55,549 nucleotides of DNA. Origin: Bacteroides sp. Lineage in GTDB: Bacteria > Bacteroidota > Bacteroidia > Bacteroidales > Muribaculaceae. The notes under the pieces are model-generated. The model was given only the letters and a program-made list of their open reading frames with translations, was not told the origin of the DNA and made no database searches. The stretch is taken from the NCBI GenBank assembly GCA_014801945.1, contig JAAVDF010000010.1, positions 18,541 through 74,089 of the forward strand, read 5' to 3'. This document shows, piece after piece, positions 38,579-50,436 of this stretch (position 1 is its first letter; the number at the start of each line of letters is the position of its first letter). The translations under genes and the position numbers were made by a program.

Positions 38579-39982
38579 ATGGCTATGGCATCGCTTAAAA
38601 ACTATTTTGTACAGTATTTCTCGATGACCGATGATCTGCTTCCGCAAGCGGATGCGGAGAAAGCGATACGCGACGGCGTTTCTTTCAGGGGGACCAATCT
38701 TCTGATCCTTGTCCTTGCCATCTTCATCGCGTCCCTTGGCCTTAACACCAATTCAACAGCGGTGATCATCGGAGCGATGCTCATCTCTCCCCTCATGGGA
38801 CCCATCATCGGATTGGGACTTGCCATAGGTGTGCAGGATTTTCAGCTTCTCAAACGCTGTCTGCGCAATCTGTTGATGGCTGCCGGATTCAGTATGCTCA
38901 CATCGACCATTTACTTTCTCATATCCCCCGTGAGCGAAGGCCACAGTGAGCTCCTTGCCCGTACCTCCCCTACTATCTATGATGTGCTTATAGGATTTTT
39001 CGGCGGTGGTGCAGGTATTGTGGCCATAGGATCGAAGTCAAAAGGAAATGTGATCCCCGGAGTTGCGATAGCCACTGCCCTGATGCCACCGCTCTGTACG
39101 GCCGGCTACGGACTTGCAACTCTTCAGATGAATTATCTGTTTGGGGCGACATATCTTTTCCTAATCAATTCGATCTACATTGCCCTCGCCACTTTTATCG
39201 GGGTGAAGCTGATGCATTACAAGCCAAATGTTGCCGTGTCGGAGAATACGGATCGGGCGCGCAGGGTTCGCCGGGTTGTCTATACGGTGTCCATCCTCAC
39301 GCTTCTCCCGTCGCTCTATCTAACCTATAATATGTTGAACCAGTCACGTTTTGAGGCAAATGCTGACAGATTCATCGCACAGCAGTTCAATTTTCCCGCC
39401 ACTCAGGTGCTCAGCCGCAGTGCCACGATAGATCATGGTGAAAAAGTGATCACCGTCACGCTTATCGGAAAAGTCCTCCCCGCTGATTCCCTCCAGCTCG
39501 CCATGAGTTCCCAGCTGGCGCATTATGGTCTGGAAGGCGCGCATCTCCACATCATTCAAGGTGATTCGCCCGACCTTTCAGAACTCAAGAACGGGCTTCC
39601 GAACATGAGTGACATTTATGAGTTTGCCCGCACATCAATATCGGCACAGCAGGTGACCATTGATTCGCTCAAGAGCATAATTGCCCTCAATCAGTTCGGT
39701 GATACGATTGCCGGACGTATAGCCCCTGAGATCAAGGTCGTGTTTCCTCAGGTGGAAGAACTGGCTGTCAGCCGTGCGGTTTTCGGCAATATCAACAATC
39801 AGTCGCTCGATACGGTCAACGTGGTGCTCATCAAGTATGCTTCCGCTATGCCGGCCGCCAAGGAGCAGGAACTGCTCCGTTACCTTGAGGCCCGTATAGA
39901 ACGCAAACCGCTGCAGATCATAAATATAGGAAACCAAATAACATTTACAAAACAAAAAAGTCACAATAGAACAGAAAAATGA
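38579..39982 (+). CDS. DUF389 domain-containing membrane protein
   Basis: NTNSTAVIIGAMLISPLMGPIIGLGLAIGVQD; GNVIPGVAIATALMPPLCTAGYG. Confidence 0.93.
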   Translation: MAMASLKNYFVQYFSMTDDLLPQADAEKAIRDGVSFRGTNLLILVLAIFIASLGLNTNSTAVIIGAMLISPLMGPIIGLGLAIGVQDFQLLKRCLRNLLMAAGFSMLTSTIYFLISPVSEGHSELLARTSPTIYDVLIGFFGGGAGIVAIGSKSKGNVIPGVAIATALMPPLCTAGYGLATLQMNYLFGATYLFLINSIYIALATFIGVKLMHYKPNVAVSENTDRARRVRRVVYTVSILTLLPSLYLTYNMLNQSRFEANADRFIAQQFNFPATQVLSRSATIDHGEKVITVTLIGKVLPADSLQLAMSSQLAHYGLEGAHLHIIQGDSPDLSELKNGLPNMSDIYEFARTSISAQQVTIDSLKSIIALNQFGDTIAGRIAPEIKVVFPQVEELAVSRAVFGNINNQSLDTVNVVLIKYASAMPAAKEQELLRYLEARIERKPLQIINIGNQITFTKQKSHNRTEK

Positions 39983-41331
39983 GTCCAACCGCTCACGAAA
40001 CCACTTCGCCTGTCACAGCTCAGGAACTGCCGGCACTCCCCGATAACCTTAAAGGGAAGAAAGTAGTGCTCGTCAATCACTCCGACACTCTCGGAGGGGC
40101 GGCCGTCGTGACTTTCCGTCTGCTTCAGGCTCTGATACAGGCGGGCGTTGATGCCCGTATGGTAGTATATGCCAAAACTTCGCGCGAGGATCATGTGGAT
40201 GATGTCGGCACGCGTTTCCTGCGCGGAGTGTCGTTCATAGCCGAACGCCTGATGATCCTTCCGGCCGTAGGGTTCAACTATTCTAAGGTGTTCAAGGTAT
40301 CGACTGGATCATTCGCGTTAAATATCCATCATCATCCTTGGGTGAAGGAAGCCGATATCGTGTGCCTTAACTGGATCAATCAGGGGCTCTTGGGCATGAG
40401 AGGTATCCGCAAGCTTCACAAGCTGGGTAAGAAAATCGTCTGGACACAGCACGATATGTGGGCTATGACCGGTATATGTCATCATGCATACGAGTGTGAG
40501 AATTATCTCAAGGAGTGCGGTAACTGTCCCTTCCTAAGCAACGGGTACTCCAATGACCTCTCCCACAGAATATGGAAGAAAAAAAGGAAACTCTACACGG
40601 AAGTACCCATAAAATTTGTCACCGTCAGCAGTTGGCTTGAGAAGCTGGCCCGCAAATCCTCGCTTCTTCATGATCAGGACGTGCGAACTATCTACAATGC
40701 CTTTCCTGTGGATCAGTTCTATGTGACGCCACCTCATACTCTTCCAAAGTACGAGACTCCCGGTAAGAAGAATCTGATTCTTTTCGGAGCGGCCCGTCTG
40801 GATGATCCAATCAAGGGACTCGACTATACGATAGATGCACTCAATCATATTTTCGATAACAATCCGGAGGTAGCCCTCAATACATGCGTATTCTTTTTCG
40901 GGTCGATAAAGAATCCGAAGGCACTGGACCGTCTGCGTTTCTCTCACCGCAACCTCGGACTCATCACTGACTTTAAGACCCTGCGCTATCTCTATTCGAT
41001 AAGTAAAGTAGTGATCTCGACCTCACTTTACGAGATCCTTCAGGGTACGCTGATCGAAGGTCAGGCCGGGGGAGCTTTACCGGTCACGTTCGGTATCGAC
41101 GGGCGTGCGGACGTGGTGGAGCATCTCAAGACCGGTTACATAGCCAGATATAAAGATCCGAAAGATATCGCTGCAGGTATCATGTGGGCATTGAAGTCGG
41201 ACATAACGCGTGAATCCCTCCATGAAGCTGTCAGGGATAAGTTTGCATCTACGGCGATTGCTGAACAGTACATCGAGCTCTTCTCGGAGATGATGGACGG
41301 TGATGACAAGAATAAAACGAACGAAAAATGA
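39979..41331 (+). CDS. Glycosyltransferase (GT4-type, WcaC-like)
   Basis: VLVNHSDTLGGAAVVTFRLLQAL; WTQHDMWAMTGICHHAYECENYLKECGNCPFL; ATGA overlaps on both sides. Confidence 0.88.
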   Translation: MSPTAHETTSPVTAQELPALPDNLKGKKVVLVNHSDTLGGAAVVTFRLLQALIQAGVDARMVVYAKTSREDHVDDVGTRFLRGVSFIAERLMILPAVGFNYSKVFKVSTGSFALNIHHHPWVKEADIVCLNWINQGLLGMRGIRKLHKLGKKIVWTQHDMWAMTGICHHAYECENYLKECGNCPFLSNGYSNDLSHRIWKKKRKLYTEVPIKFVTVSSWLEKLARKSSLLHDQDVRTIYNAFPVDQFYVTPPHTLPKYETPGKKNLILFGAARLDDPIKGLDYTIDALNHIFDNNPEVALNTCVFFFGSIKNPKALDRLRFSHRNLGLITDFKTLRYLYSISKVVISTSLYEILQGTLIEGQAGGALPVTFGIDGRADVVEHLKTGYIARYKDPKDIAAGIMWALKSDITRESLHEAVRDKFASTAIAEQYIELFSEMMDGDDKNKTNEK

Positions 41332-42332
41332 AAGTTTTAATAGTCGGTGCAGGCGGTTTCATCGGCGGTTTTATTGCCCGCGAGGCTCTGTCGCGCGGAT
41401 ATGAGACATGGTGTGCGGTACGCGAGACCACATCGCGCCGCTATCTGACCGATCCTGCACTCAATTTCATAACTCTCGATTACGAGGACTCCGAAAAGCT
41501 GCGTGAAGGTCTCCAAGGCCATCACTGGGATTATATCGTCTATAATCTCGGCGCGACGAAATGTGTGAATTTCAGTGATTTCAATCATATCAATTTCACC
41601 TATCTCCGCAATTTCTGCGAGGCTCTCATAGCCAACGATCAGATTCCTGAACGCTTCCTGTACATTTCATCGCTTTCCGCCATAGGGCCGGGCGATGAAA
41701 AGACCTACGCGCCTCTCAACGGCTCAATGATACCCAACCCCAATACCCGCTACGGTGTGTCGAAAATCAAGGCCGAGACCCTTCTTCAGACTCTGCCGGC
41801 ATCCTTCCCTTGGATCATCCTTCGTCCTACCGGTGTCTATGGCCCTCATGAACAGGATTATCTGATGATGATCAAGAGTATCGACGCTCATTTTGACTTC
41901 GGAGTGGGTTTCCGCCGCCAGATGCTGACGTTCATATACGTCGAGGATCTTGCCTGTGCGATATTCGACGCCCTTGAGAAAGCACCTGTCCATAAGAAGT
42001 ACATTATCTCCGAACCGCGGGCTTATTCTCAGGCTGAATTCCGCAAGATAGTGGCGAAGGAGCTGGGGCGTAAACTCGTGATACCCGTGCGCCTTCCGCT
42101 TTGGGCACTGAAGATAGCCTGTCAGGTGTCCGAAAAGTATGGTGCGGCCAAACTTCAGGCCGTAACGCTGAACACGGACAAATACAAGATCATGGCACAG
42201 CGCAACTGGAACTGCGACATAAGCGATGCACAGCGTGACTTCGGTTTCAGTCCGCGCATAGATCTCGCGGAAGGAATAAGACGTACGGTCAGAGCCTACC
42301 GCAACACTCAGAACGACCGGAAGAATAAATAA
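41328..42332 (+). CDS. NAD(P)-dependent epimerase/dehydratase
   Basis: VLIVGAGGFIGGFIAREAL Rossmann motif; YGVSKIKAE. Confidence 0.93.
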   Translation: MKVLIVGAGGFIGGFIAREALSRGYETWCAVRETTSRRYLTDPALNFITLDYEDSEKLREGLQGHHWDYIVYNLGATKCVNFSDFNHINFTYLRNFCEALIANDQIPERFLYISSLSAIGPGDEKTYAPLNGSMIPNPNTRYGVSKIKAETLLQTLPASFPWIILRPTGVYGPHEQDYLMMIKSIDAHFDFGVGFRRQMLTFIYVEDLACAIFDALEKAPVHKKYIISEPRAYSQAEFRKIVAKELGRKLVIPVRLPLWALKIACQVSEKYGAAKLQAVTLNTDKYKIMAQRNWNCDISDAQRDFGFSPRIDLAEGIRRTVRAYRNTQNDRKNK

Positions 42333-42345
42333 TAAGTAGAGAACC

Positions 42346-42624
42346 ATGCCACAGAAAACACCGATCTGGATGACGCTGATCATCATAGTCTTTCTTCTCC
42401 CGGTATTCTCCTGTCCTTTCCTTATAGGGAATCTTCCGGCCGGCGATGAGGTTGCCAAGACTTTCGTGTGGATCTATCCTTTCTACATGGTCCTCTCGGC
42501 ATGGCTGGCATGGAGCGCGTATCCGCGCCGTCCATACGTCAGCTGGATATTGCTTATACTGATGGCTCTGTCAACTATGGCTGTCTGGACGATAGTCCTG
42601 CATCCGATGGACGTTGTCTATTGA
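42346..42624 (+). CDS. Small membrane protein
   Basis: Three predicted hydrophobic segments; 13 bp from the epimerase gene. Confidence 0.75.
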   Translation: MPQKTPIWMTLIIIVFLLPVFSCPFLIGNLPAGDEVAKTFVWIYPFYMVLSAWLAWSAYPRRPYVSWILLILMALSTMAVWTIVLHPMDVVY

Positions 42625-42663
42625 ACATATTGCTTAACATCAAGAATAAAATTATTAGAAACT

Positions 42664-43086
42664 GTGAAAATTCTGATCATAAACGGGCCGAACCTCAATC
42701 TTCTCGGCACGCGCGAGCCGGAGATCTACGGATCGCGTACATTCGAATCGTATCTTCAGGAGCTCCGTGAGATGATTGACGGAGATGAGATCGAGTATCT
42801 GCAGTCCAACCATGAAGGTGACATCATCGATTTCCTCCACAATACCGATGCGGACGGTGTGATCCTCAATGCCGGAGCATACACCCATACCTCTCTCGCC
42901 ATAGCTGATGCAATCGCCGGAATCTCCACTCCCGTCATCGAAGTCCACATTTCCAACACCGCCTCGCGTGAGGCCATCCGTCACACGTCGCTCATCGCTC
43001 CGGTGTGTCGCGGAACAATCACGGGCTTCGGCCTTAATTCATATTTCCTCGCCGCACAGGCATTCATAATGGGCCATGTCAGATAA
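42664..43086 (+). CDS. aroQ: Type II 3-dehydroquinate dehydratase
   Basis: ILIINGPNLNLLGTREPEIYG; SNHEGDIIDFLH; NAGAYTHTSLAIADA; GTG start. Confidence 0.96.
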   Translation: MKILIINGPNLNLLGTREPEIYGSRTFESYLQELREMIDGDEIEYLQSNHEGDIIDFLHNTDADGVILNAGAYTHTSLAIADAIAGISTPVIEVHISNTASREAIRHTSLIAPVCRGTITGFGLNSYFLAAQAFIMGHVR

Positions 43087-43711
43087 TCTCGACGAATATA
43101 TTCTGACCCATATCAGTGCCGAACCCGAACATCTGCGGCAGCTCTACCGTCGGACTCACCTTCGTCACCTCTATCCCCGCATGTGTTCCGGTCATCTGCA
43201 GGGGAGACTGCTCGCCATGCTCTCGGCTATGGTGAATCCGCAGCGTGTGCTCGAACTCGGTGCATATACGGGCTATTCCGCCCTCTGTCTGGCCGAAGGG
43301 CTTGCTGAGGATGGCCGTCTCCACACCATTGAGGTTGACGATGAGATGGAGGATGAGTTACTGGAACTATTCGCCTCAGCTCCCGGCGGTGATCGCATAA
43401 CACTGCATATCGGTGATGCCGAGGAGCTTATCGGTCAGATTGATGAAATCTGGGATCTTGTGTATATCGATGCTAACAAGCGTCGTTACGTCGAATATCT
43501 CGATCTCGTGCTTCCGCGCCTGAAGTCCGGAGGATTCATAATAGCGGATAATACTCTCTGGGACGGTAAAGTGACCGATACGGTCAGAAATCATGATGCA
43601 CAGACCGTGGCCCTTGACCGATTCAATCAATACGTGGCCTCGCGTGATGATCTTGAAACCGTGATCTTACCTCTGCGCGACGGTCTGACCCTTATGCGAA
43701 AGAAGTGTTGA
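43076..43711 (+). CDS. SAM-dependent O-methyltransferase
   Basis: VLELGAYTGYSALCLAEGL; DLVYIDANKRRYVEYLDLVLPRLKSGGFIIADNTLWDGKV. Confidence 0.93.
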   Translation: MSDNLDEYILTHISAEPEHLRQLYRRTHLRHLYPRMCSGHLQGRLLAMLSAMVNPQRVLELGAYTGYSALCLAEGLAEDGRLHTIEVDDEMEDELLELFASAPGGDRITLHIGDAEELIGQIDEIWDLVYIDANKRRYVEYLDLVLPRLKSGGFIIADNTLWDGKVTDTVRNHDAQTVALDRFNQYVASRDDLETVILPLRDGLTLMRKKC

Positions 43712-43774
43712 AGCCTTTTCGTTGACTTGTTGAACCTAATTATTAGTATCTGATACGATTTTATTAGTGATAAA

Positions 43775-43806
43775 TTTGCACGGTAAACAATGAAATTGTA
43801 AATTTG
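43775..43806 (+). promoter_or_regulatory. Bacteroidetes-type promoter upstream of the outer-membrane receptor-like gene
   Basis: TTTG 43775-43778, 20-bp spacer, TAAATTTG 43799-43806. Confidence 0.6.
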
Positions 43807-43849
43807 CGAACGAAAAACTAAGTGTCGGTGCGTTTTTCGTTCGCAAATT
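43801..43849. repeat. 18-bp perfect inverted repeat with 13-nt loop
   Basis: AATTTGCGAACGAAAAAC / GTTTTTCGTTCGCAAATT read directly. Confidence 0.95.
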
Positions 43850-43931
43850 ATCATTATCACGTTTAACTATAGAGATTTGAAATTGAGCATGTCCGGCGGT
43901 TCAATCATCAGTCTCTCTCAAATTTATCCCT

Positions 43932-46853
43932 ATGGCCATGAAATTACTGTTGAGATCCCTTCTCTTCCTATTTCTGTCATGCTCCCAAGTCTTTATGGTA
44001 TCGGCAGAGGAAACACCTCTGTTCATTTCCGGCCGAGTAAAGGATGCGGTCACAAAGCTTGATCTTACGGACGCTTATATCTGTCTCTATGATGCCGACG
44101 GAAAGCTTACGGACTCCATTCAGGCCAACAGAGGTAAAGCAGTCCGTGATGGAGAGATTATAGATCTCTCTTTCTTCAGTTTTCCGGTCTCACGTAATGA
44201 CTCTACTTACGTGTTCGATGTGGTCTGTTCCGGCTATAAGACTCAGACCATAACGTACAGTGTCGAGAGGGTAGGTAAGCGTGAAACGGATCGTCAGATG
44301 CCGCTGATCCTTATGGAAAGAGCCCCCCGTCAGCTTGGCGAAGTGACTGTGACAGCTTCCAAGATAAAGTTTTATAATAAGGGTGATACAATTGTCTATA
44401 ATGCCGATGCCTTTCAGCTCGCTGAAGGTTCGATGCTCGATGCGCTCATCGCGCAGTTACCCGGTGTGGAGCTTAACGATGACGGACAGATAAAGGTCAA
44501 CGGAAAATTCGTGGAGTCGCTTCTGCTCAACGGCAAGCAGTTTCTCGATGGCAACAACCAGCTGATGCTTGAGAATATCGGGGCTTATACGGTTAAGAAT
44601 ATTGAGGTGTATGAAGGACAGACCGAGCTTGAAAAATGGCAGGACGATCCGAATTCGGAGAAGCATCTCACGATGGATGTGAAGTTGAAGCGCGAGTATA
44701 ACCGTGGGATCATCCTTAACGCACAGGGTGGTTTCGGAACCAAGGACCGCTACAGCGGACGTCTGTTCAGTTCACTGTTCACCCCGACGACCGAACTTAC
44801 GCTCATAGCCAATATCAATAATCTTAACGACACACGTAAGCCCGGCAAGAACGATACGTGGACACCCGAACGTATGCCTTCAGGAACACGGACATACAAG
44901 ATGGCTACTTTCAACTACCGTCATCAGAACGTGACGGAGACGAAACAGTTCAACGGCTATGCGACAGTGGAGGAGACGTCAAGCAACGACCTCTCGACCA
45001 CCGCCCGTACAAACTTCCTCACGGGAGGCAACACTTATGACAACGCTTTCAGCCGCAATCATAGCCGTAAGCTCCTGCTTGACACCCGTAACTACCTCAA
45101 TTTTCACAGCGAACGTTTCTGGGGAGGGGGCATGTGGGTAGCACGTCATGCACGCCGCGACAATAATAGCTCGGATATATCCGCAACCTTCAATCAGGAG
45201 CAGACCGACATCACCTCCAAGGCTCTTGAGGCTCTCTACAGTGATGCCTCGCCCGAAAGGCTCGATGCGATAATCAACCGTGCCATAACCCGCAGTGACG
45301 GAAGCCGCCGGGAAACAGAGTTTCAGGCTTTCCCGCATCTGGAGTACAAGATACCGAGATCCCGTGACCGGCTCATTATGGAGCTTGGCATGAAATACAA
45401 GGATGAGAAGGAGGAACGCTGGCGTGACTATAACATCAACTACGGTTCAGATCCTGTGCCGGCAGTCACGCGCCGCCAATATTTCGATGATTCGCCCAAC
45501 CGTAGCCTTACGCTTGATGCCAGTGTTGGCTATGCCACAAATTTTCGTTTCGGTAAGGCCTCAGTTTCGTTCAGTTGTGACTATCAGTATCGCTTCGTCA
45601 ACCATGACAAGGATTCCTACATGTATGCACTCGATGCACTTGCCGATATGGGTATCTATGGTACTTTGCCCGGTAACTATCTTGATTCGTTTGATCCGTC
45701 CAACAGTTATACCTCACGGGAGATCAGCAATCGTCATACCATCAGCCCGCGCATTATGTTCCACATGTATTCCTATAATTCGATGCTGACCGTACATCTC
45801 TCTCCGGATCTTGGCCTGCTTCACCAGCATTTTGATTATTGGCGTGCCAACCGGTCGTATCTTGTCAGCCGTAACTCCTTCCTTGCCACGGTGAAAAACT
45901 ATCGGGCTAAGGTTGAATATCGTTTCGGTCGGGTAGAAGAAGGCAAACGCGTACGATACAGCAATACCCTCACCTATGACTACACAGTAGATACCAAGAC
46001 TCCGGATCTCGTCCACATGGTCGATGTGGTGAATGATGCTGATCCTCTTAACATTGCTCTGGGAAATCCTGATCTTAAAAATTCCTACATTCAGACTCAT
46101 TCATTGAGCTGGAATTACATATCGTCGGCAAAGCCACTCAACAATACTCTGCGTCTCAACTACTCCACTACGGCTGACGCACTTGTCCGAGGATACACAT
46201 ACGACACTTCGACAGGTATCCGCCGTAACCGCACGTATAATCTCGACGGTAACAATTCGTTAGGAGCAAGTAATACATTCAACCTGCAGTTCGGTCCGAA
46301 GCAGCAGTTCTCTCTCAGCTCCAGCACTGACGGCACGGTCATGAACTATGCTGATATGATCGGCGTGAATCGTGAAGAGCCTGAGAAATCCTCCGTCCGC
46401 TCTACCAATCTATCCGAGAGGCTTAAACTGGACTGGCAGATAGGCAAGCAGCAGATAGGACTGAATGTCAGCGTGACCAACCGCCACACTACATCGTCGC
46501 GCGAGGATTTCAACTCGATCAACGCCAACCATTATAATTACGGTATCCTCGGTCAGTTCCGTCTGCCCGGCGGCTTCGGCCTCAACACTGATTTCACCCT
46601 CTACACCCGCCGTGGCTACGGAGTGAAGCAGCTCGACACCACCGATGCTATCTGGAATCTGCGTCTGACCTATACTCCTAAGGGTGGTCATTGGGTGTTC
46701 ATGGTGGATGGCTTCGATATGTTGCATCAATTGTCAAACGTCAACTATGCCGTCAGTGCATCCGGACGTACGGTGACATATACCAATGCCCTTCCACGTT
46801 ATATTCTATGCTCCGTGCAGTATCGCCTCAACATCCAGCCTAAACGACGGTAA
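43932..46853 (+). CDS. Outer membrane beta-barrel, TonB-receptor-like protein with carboxypeptidase-regulatory-like N-terminal domain
   Basis: Signal peptide, ISGRVKDAVTKLDLTDAYICLYD, plug-like GSMLDALIAQLPGVELNDDGQIKVNGKFVESLLLNGKQFL, long barrel. Confidence 0.9.
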   Translation: MAMKLLLRSLLFLFLSCSQVFMVSAEETPLFISGRVKDAVTKLDLTDAYICLYDADGKLTDSIQANRGKAVRDGEIIDLSFFSFPVSRNDSTYVFDVVCSGYKTQTITYSVERVGKRETDRQMPLILMERAPRQLGEVTVTASKIKFYNKGDTIVYNADAFQLAEGSMLDALIAQLPGVELNDDGQIKVNGKFVESLLLNGKQFLDGNNQLMLENIGAYTVKNIEVYEGQTELEKWQDDPNSEKHLTMDVKLKREYNRGIILNAQGGFGTKDRYSGRLFSSLFTPTTELTLIANINNLNDTRKPGKNDTWTPERMPSGTRTYKMATFNYRHQNVTETKQFNGYATVEETSSNDLSTTARTNFLTGGNTYDNAFSRNHSRKLLLDTRNYLNFHSERFWGGGMWVARHARRDNNSSDISATFNQEQTDITSKALEALYSDASPERLDAIINRAITRSDGSRRETEFQAFPHLEYKIPRSRDRLIMELGMKYKDEKEERWRDYNINYGSDPVPAVTRRQYFDDSPNRSLTLDASVGYATNFRFGKASVSFSCDYQYRFVNHDKDSYMYALDALADMGIYGTLPGNYLDSFDPSNSYTSREISNRHTISPRIMFHMYSYNSMLTVHLSPDLGLLHQHFDYWRANRSYLVSRNSFLATVKNYRAKVEYRFGRVEEGKRVRYSNTLTYDYTVDTKTPDLVHMVDVVNDADPLNIALGNPDLKNSYIQTHSLSWNYISSAKPLNNTLRLNYSTTADALVRGYTYDTSTGIRRNRTYNLDGNNSLGASNTFNLQFGPKQQFSLSSSTDGTVMNYADMIGVNREEPEKSSVRSTNLSERLKLDWQIGKQQIGLNVSVTNRHTTSSREDFNSINANHYNYGILGQFRLPGGFGLNTDFTLYTRRGYGVKQLDTTDAIWNLRLTYTPKGGHWVFMVDGFDMLHQLSNVNYAVSASGRTVTYTNALPRYILCSVQYRLNIQPKRR

Positions 46854-46901
46854 AGACGACATTCAGTCCCTGCACGGAAATCGTACGATGCTGCAAAACT
46901 G

Positions 46902-46944
46902 CTACGGCTGTGGGATCTGCGTAAGCGCAGCCCCACAGCCGTAG
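46902..46944. terminator. Bidirectional terminator
   Basis: CTACGGCTGTGGG...CCCACAGCCGTAG with inner CTGCG/CGCAG stem, between convergent genes. Confidence 0.88.
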
Positions 46945-47015
46945 GTATAATAATTCTTTTAACACACTTTCGGGTGTATCTGATGACGATGCCAAGATTT
47001 ACGCGGCAGGTTCTG

Positions 47016-47942
47016 TCAGGATAGTATCTTGCGGGCTTTGGCCGCATCGCGTTCGAGCTGTTCGCGGAGCTTCTCGGTTGAGGCGAAGCGGCTTTCAGGA
47101 CGCAGGTATTTCATGAATTCAACCAAAATCTCCTCATCGTAGATGTAGCCGTTGTAGTCGAATATGTGCGCTTCGACGGAGATTTCTCCTCGGCCGTCAG
47201 GCTCGGCTACCGTAGGGCGGAAACCGATGTTGACCATGGCTGCACGCCTGATACCGTCAGGCGTGGTTATGTAGGCGGCGTAGGCCCCCGGTTTAGGCAG
47301 CAATGTCTCCTTGGAGTTAGGGTTGACATTGGCTGTCGGGAAGCCGATGGTGCGTCCGAGACGCTGACCTTTCACCACCATACCGCGTATGGCGTAGGGA
47401 TGGCCGAGAGCTTCAGCGGCTTTCTCCGGTTGGCCTGACTGAAGATGCTTTCTGATAACGGACGAGCTGACCGGTGAACCTGCCCCACGGTATTCAGGAG
47501 CCGGGATGACCTCCACACCTATTTCATCACCGATCTTGCGGTATTCTTCAAGGGTTTGCGGCCGGTCGTGACCGAAACGGTTGTTGAAACCGAGCACAAG
47601 GGTGTCGATTCCGTATGATTTGTGGAGCATCGAGAGGAATTCGCGGGCACTCTTGTAGCGCAGCTTGTCATTGAACGTAAGGATTATTATATCCTCAGCT
47701 CCGGCTGCTCCGAGAAGACGCAGACGTTCCTCAAGAGAGGTCAGGAGACCCGGCGCCTCAAGAGGACGAACCACAGAAAGCGGATGCTGCGAAAAAGTTA
47801 TTACGGCCGGGGTGAGCCTGCGGCTTCCGGCTTCGAGACGCAGGTAGTCAATAAGAAACTTATGTCCGGCATGGACACCGTCATACATTCCGACGGCTGC
47901 TATGCGTCGCCTCGATGTGTCGCTCTTCGTGATTATTCTCAT
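47016..47942 (-). CDS. ribF: Bifunctional riboflavin kinase/FAD synthetase
   Basis: AVGMYDGVHAGHKFLIDYL; GQRLGRTIGFPTANV; PKPGAYAAYI. Confidence 0.95.
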   Translation of the reverse strand: MRIITKSDTSRRRIAAVGMYDGVHAGHKFLIDYLRLEAGSRRLTPAVITFSQHPLSVVRPLEAPGLLTSLEERLRLLGAAGAEDIIILTFNDKLRYKSAREFLSMLHKSYGIDTLVLGFNNRFGHDRPQTLEEYRKIGDEIGVEVIPAPEYRGAGSPVSSSVIRKHLQSGQPEKAAEALGHPYAIRGMVVKGQRLGRTIGFPTANVNPNSKETLLPKPGAYAAYITTPDGIRRAAMVNIGFRPTVAEPDGRGEISVEAHIFDYNGYIYDEEILVEFMKYLRPESRFASTEKLREQLERDAAKARKILS

Positions 47943-48022
47943 TAGTGCTTGTTTGGATAATTCTTATTGATTAACACCCGGTGGGGTAGAGGAGTTTATT
48001 TCTTACTATGACAATCTGCTGA

Positions 48023-48643
48023 TTATGACACGTATTCTTTCAGAAGATCCGCAAATTCATCACCCGGTTTCACGAGCACGGCATTGAATCCGTAGGAACG
48101 TGCGGCATCAACGTTTGACTGCGAATCGTCAAAGAACAGTGTTTCCGAGGGGACGAGTCCTCCCTCACGTTCGGTATAGTCAAAGATCTCTTTGCCCGGT
48201 TTGCAGCATTTAGCCTCGTAGGAAGTGAAGATGCCGTCGAAATAGTCCGACATTTCAAGCCCTTCTTTACGGAACTCCTCGGCGATACGGCTGTCAAACA
48301 TTATAGGATTGGTGTTGGAGAGGAGACAGATCCGGTAGTTCTTGGTAAGTTCGCGGAGAGCCGCAAGACGATGGACGGGGATACCGACGAGAAATTCGAT
48401 GAAAGCATCGTCGATTTCCTTATCGGTCACGTCATCGCGCCCGATAAGCCCGCGTACCTCCCTGTGAAATTCATCAGGACCTATCTGTCCGGATTCGAGG
48501 GCGAGGAAAGCACCTTTCTGTCCGTAAACACCGAGGAAATCGTCGGCATCCTTCATGCCGAGTCGTTCGAACGCCCTGACGCAGCGGTCACGGTCAAGAT
48601 CCATGATCACGCCTCCGAGGTCGAAAAGCAGATTCTTTATCAT
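48023..48643 (-). CDS. HAD family phosphatase
   Basis: LLFDLGGVIMDLD; LLSNTNPI; KPGKEIFDY; FFDDSQSNVDAA. Confidence 0.93.
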   Translation of the reverse strand: MIKNLLFDLGGVIMDLDRDRCVRAFERLGMKDADDFLGVYGQKGAFLALESGQIGPDEFHREVRGLIGRDDVTDKEIDDAFIEFLVGIPVHRLAALRELTKNYRICLLSNTNPIMFDSRIAEEFRKEGLEMSDYFDGIFTSYEAKCCKPGKEIFDYTEREGGLVPSETLFFDDSQSNVDAARSYGFNAVLVKPGDEFADLLKEYVS

Positions 48644-48709
48644 TGGATGATTGTATCAAAAATTCTATTAAGTGAGAGCAAAATTAAGAAAATATCCCCG
48701 AATTTTTTG

Positions 48710-48717
48710 TAAATTTG
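48710..48717 (+). promoter_or_regulatory. Candidate -7 box TAAATTTG upstream of pyrG
   Basis: Exact TAnnTTTG; no clear -33. Confidence 0.4.
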
Positions 48718-48746
48718 CGCCTTAATTATCATTGGCACGTCGTTGA

Positions 48747-50390
<1,644 letters not shown>

Positions 50391-50436
50391 ATAAAAAAAC
50401 GAATCAAAATAAAAAACTACCCAGCAAAACCGACTC

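Noticed and set aside
43801-43849. Inverted repeat as transposon or IS ends
   Set aside because: Arms only 13 nt apart and no transposase nearby; regulatory or terminator roles are more plausible
48727-48745. Sigma54-like TTGGCACG before pyrG
   Set aside because: The -12 TTGC element is missing at the required spacing; a TAAATTTG -7 box upstream is a simpler explanation
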